This document shows, in pieces, positions 21,060 to 21,347 of a DNA stretch of 21,347 nt. How positions within the stretch are numbered: the stretch's first letter is position 1; each line of letters opens with the position of its first letter. The notes under the pieces were generated by a model. That model saw only the letters and a list, made by a program, of their open reading frames with translations, searched no databases and was not told where the DNA came from. The DNA comes from Scatosoma sp964459515 (GTDB lineage Bacteria > Bacillota > Clostridia > Christensenellales > Borkfalkiaceae), in NCBI GenBank assembly GCA_964459515.1, contig CAYWML010000024.1, forward strand, positions 1-21,347, written 5' to 3'. Both the position numbers and the translations under genes were made by a program.

Positions 21060-21347
21060 TTCCGCGGCGCGAATATGCCGTGCAACGATAGAGGGATAGA
21101 GGGAGCGATAATAGAGCCTGCGTTCCGCGGAAAGCCATAGGCTTGCCGCGAGATTGCCACGTCGCTTCGCTCCTCGCAATGACGGACGAGGGGCGTTCGC
21201 TCTTCGCGGTGACGGACGAGGGGGCGTTTTCGCATCTTGCTATGACGAGCCTGCGTTCCGCGGAAAGCCATAGGCTTGCCGCGAGATTGCCGCGTCGCTT
21301 CGCTCCTCGCAATGACGGACGAGGGGCGTTCGCTCTTCGCGGTGACG
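21060..21347 (+). repeat. Repeat island 5, running off the window
   Basis: Core copies begin at 21152 and 21285, each preceded by GGAAAGCC-ATA-GGCTTGCC. Segments 21114-21214 and 21247-21347 are direct repeats 133 bp apart that differ at one base (GCCACG against GCCGCG). The island continues beyond the window. Orientation is the same as in all other islands. Confidence 0.9.

Noticed and set aside
1..21347. tRNA, rRNA or riboswitch genes
   Set aside because: I scanned intergenic regions for cloverleaf-like or known aptamer patterns and saw only the repeats and simple hairpins listed.

Overview
The window looks like a piece of a spore-forming clostridial (Firmicutes) chromosome, probably a metagenome-assembled scaffold. 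The evidence is the conserved Firmicutes order yqfC-yqfD-phoH-pgpH-ybeY-era-yqzL-recO, a veg/SPOCS-LysM/ispE neighbourhood, two spore-related families (YqfC/YqfD and a SipL-like protein), AGGAG-type ribosome binding sites, and three fixed-length 100-N gaps. By eye the coding DNA is moderately GC-rich with GC-rich third positions. I cannot name a genus.

Layout, with almost everything on the minus strand. At 1-142 is the plus-strand C-terminal tail of a protein resembling restriction-modification methyltransferases; it is cut by the window edge and its frame is broken. Positions 143-424 are AT-rich and hold a strong minus-strand terminator. Positions 425-10100 (minus) hold one long gene block. 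Read in transcription order it is yqfC, yqfD, phoH, a short pgpH-like HD phosphodiesterase, ybeY, era, a 37-residue yqzL, recO, an unusual Mrr-type nuclease with three AT-hooks, and a class I aminotransferase. A repeat island of about 500 bp separates era from yqzL. Positions 10861-15964 hold a second transcription unit: two half-ABC exporters forming a heterodimer with one degenerate ATP site, then a ClC chloride/proton antiporter with a TrkA-C domain. Positions 16774-17718 encode an unrecognised two-TM protein. Positions 18030-20628 hold ispE and a SipL-like spore-coat protein on minus, divergent from veg at 20758 on plus.

Between the gene blocks lie five islands (about 4.4-4.9, 10.2-10.9, 16.3-16.75, 17.8-18.0 and 21.05-21.35 kb) of one dispersed repeat, seen in about 18 full or partial copies, all in the same orientation. 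The repeat is built from two adjacent hairpins. Stem bases change in compensating pairs between copies while the 3-nt loops vary freely. All three assembly gaps fall inside this repeat. One copy is interrupted by a clean 140-bp AT-rich MITE with 18-bp perfect terminal inverted repeats and an AAT target duplication.

Most notable points: (1) the Mrr-like nuclease, in which three 33-residue AT-hook repeats and a long charged linker lie between an N-terminal winged-helix-like region and an Mrr catalytic domain; (2) the covarying two-hairpin repeat and its nested MITE; (3) a PgpH homologue that keeps the membrane and HD parts but lacks the extracellular 7TMR-HDED domain; (4) promoters whose -10 elements sit about six or seven bases before the ATG (yqfC with a SigE-like promoter, the first ABC gene, perhaps veg), suggesting leaderless transcripts.
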